NCBI GenBank assembly: GCA_030680295.1
Contig: JAUXVU010000023.1
Coordinates: 868,001-932,000 of the forward strand
From: Moraxellaceae bacterium
GTDB taxonomy: Bacteria; Pseudomonadota; Gammaproteobacteria; Pseudomonadales; Moraxellaceae
Length of the DNA stretch: 64,000 nucleotides
Direction of reading: 5' to 3'
Part shown: piece after piece, positions 63,929-64,000 of the stretch
Layout: the number at the start of each line of letters is the position of its first letter
Position numbering within the stretch: the first letter of the stretch is position 1
Notes under the pieces: model-generated
The model's database searches: none
Told to the model about the DNA's origin: nothing
The model's input: the letters and a program-made list of their open reading frames with translations, nothing else
Translations under genes and position numbers: made by a program

Positions 63929-64000
63929 CCAAGCAAAAAGTGCGCCCTAGCCACCGCTACGGGCTTATCACGGCTTTCTTGCCAAGCGCTAACATGGACG
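63925..64000 (-). CDS. Partial gene, possible PaaI-like thioesterase C-terminus
   Basis: The minus strand is open from the window edge to a TAA at 63925-63927 and encodes 24 residues: VHVSAWQESRDKPVAVARAH then FLLG. The SAWQ and KPVAVARAHFLL pattern recalls the last strand of hotdog-fold acyl-CoA thioesterases, but the piece is too short to be sure. The gene continues beyond 64000. Confidence 0.4.
   Translation of the reverse strand, partial: VHVSAWQESRDKPVAVARAHFLLG

Overview
The window is a 64 kb chromosomal stretch of a gammaproteobacterium. UbiK, UbiH, ComM, GTP-type PEP carboxykinase, a two-subunit glycine decarboxylase, EarP with an Arg32-type EF-P, a CalB-type aldehyde dehydrogenase and an AdeT-like binding protein together suggest a Moraxellaceae/Pseudomonadales-type organism; the genus is not resolved. 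Much of the order (glnK-amtB-ubiK-comM, rep, cytochrome c5; rpiA-ilvA; gcv operon; ygfB-pepP-ubiH; zapA-6S-ygfA; rppH-ptsP; lgt-thyA-folA) resembles, from memory, blocks around the Pseudomonas replication origin, brought together here in a different arrangement. No phage, insertion sequence, CRISPR array or plasmid element was seen.

Layout. 0-4.6 kb: a nitrogen-control operon (TorF-type porin, glnK, amtB) read leftwards from a sigma-54 promoter with upstream NtrC-like sites, then ubiK and comM. 4.6-12 kb: an ACAD11-like acyl-CoA dehydrogenase, an HSDL2-like reductase, a predicted di-metal hydrolase, rep helicase, cytochrome c5 and a Baeyer-Villiger-type monooxygenase. 12-27 kb: a lipid or hydrophobic-substrate catabolic region made of three divergent promoters. 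It holds a two-gene acyl-CoA dehydrogenase pair, a TetR regulator, two MpaB/DUF2236 oxygenases, a kinase-like fusion protein, a reductase, an aldehyde dehydrogenase, an acyl-CoA ligase, a DUF4334 protein, an AdeT-like binding protein and a FadL porin. All three divergent promoters carry the same 24-bp inverted repeat, which makes a common regulon likely.

27-34 kb: tRNA-Arg(CCG), a secreted galactose-oxidase-like lipoprotein with a two-repeat partner protein, a small phosphatase, rpiA, ilvA and a divergent Lcp/DUF2236-like protein that seems to lack the heme histidine. 34-42 kb: the glycine cleavage operon gcvT-gcvH-gcvPA-gcvPB followed by an RlmI-type methyltransferase, and pckG. 42-47 kb: a FadL-like outer-membrane protein followed by a 1.25-kaa Ig-like lipoprotein. 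47-53 kb: the ubiquinone/pepP/ygfB operon facing zapB-like, zapA, 6S RNA and ygfA. 53-64 kb: HAD phosphatase, rppH, ptsP, an NRDE protein, lgt, thyA, folA, a small unknown gene, earP, efp, a DMT exporter, an MHS-type symporter and the tail of a gene running off the end.

Functional picture. Core metabolism (one-carbon and glycine flux through gcv/thyA/folA, ubiquinone, nitrogen sensing, PEP carboxykinase) surrounds an accessory catabolic region: FadL would bring in a hydrophobic substrate, the oxygenases and aldehyde dehydrogenase would oxidise it, the ligase would make the CoA ester, and the acyl-CoA dehydrogenases and reductases would degrade it. The substrate cannot be read from the sequence.
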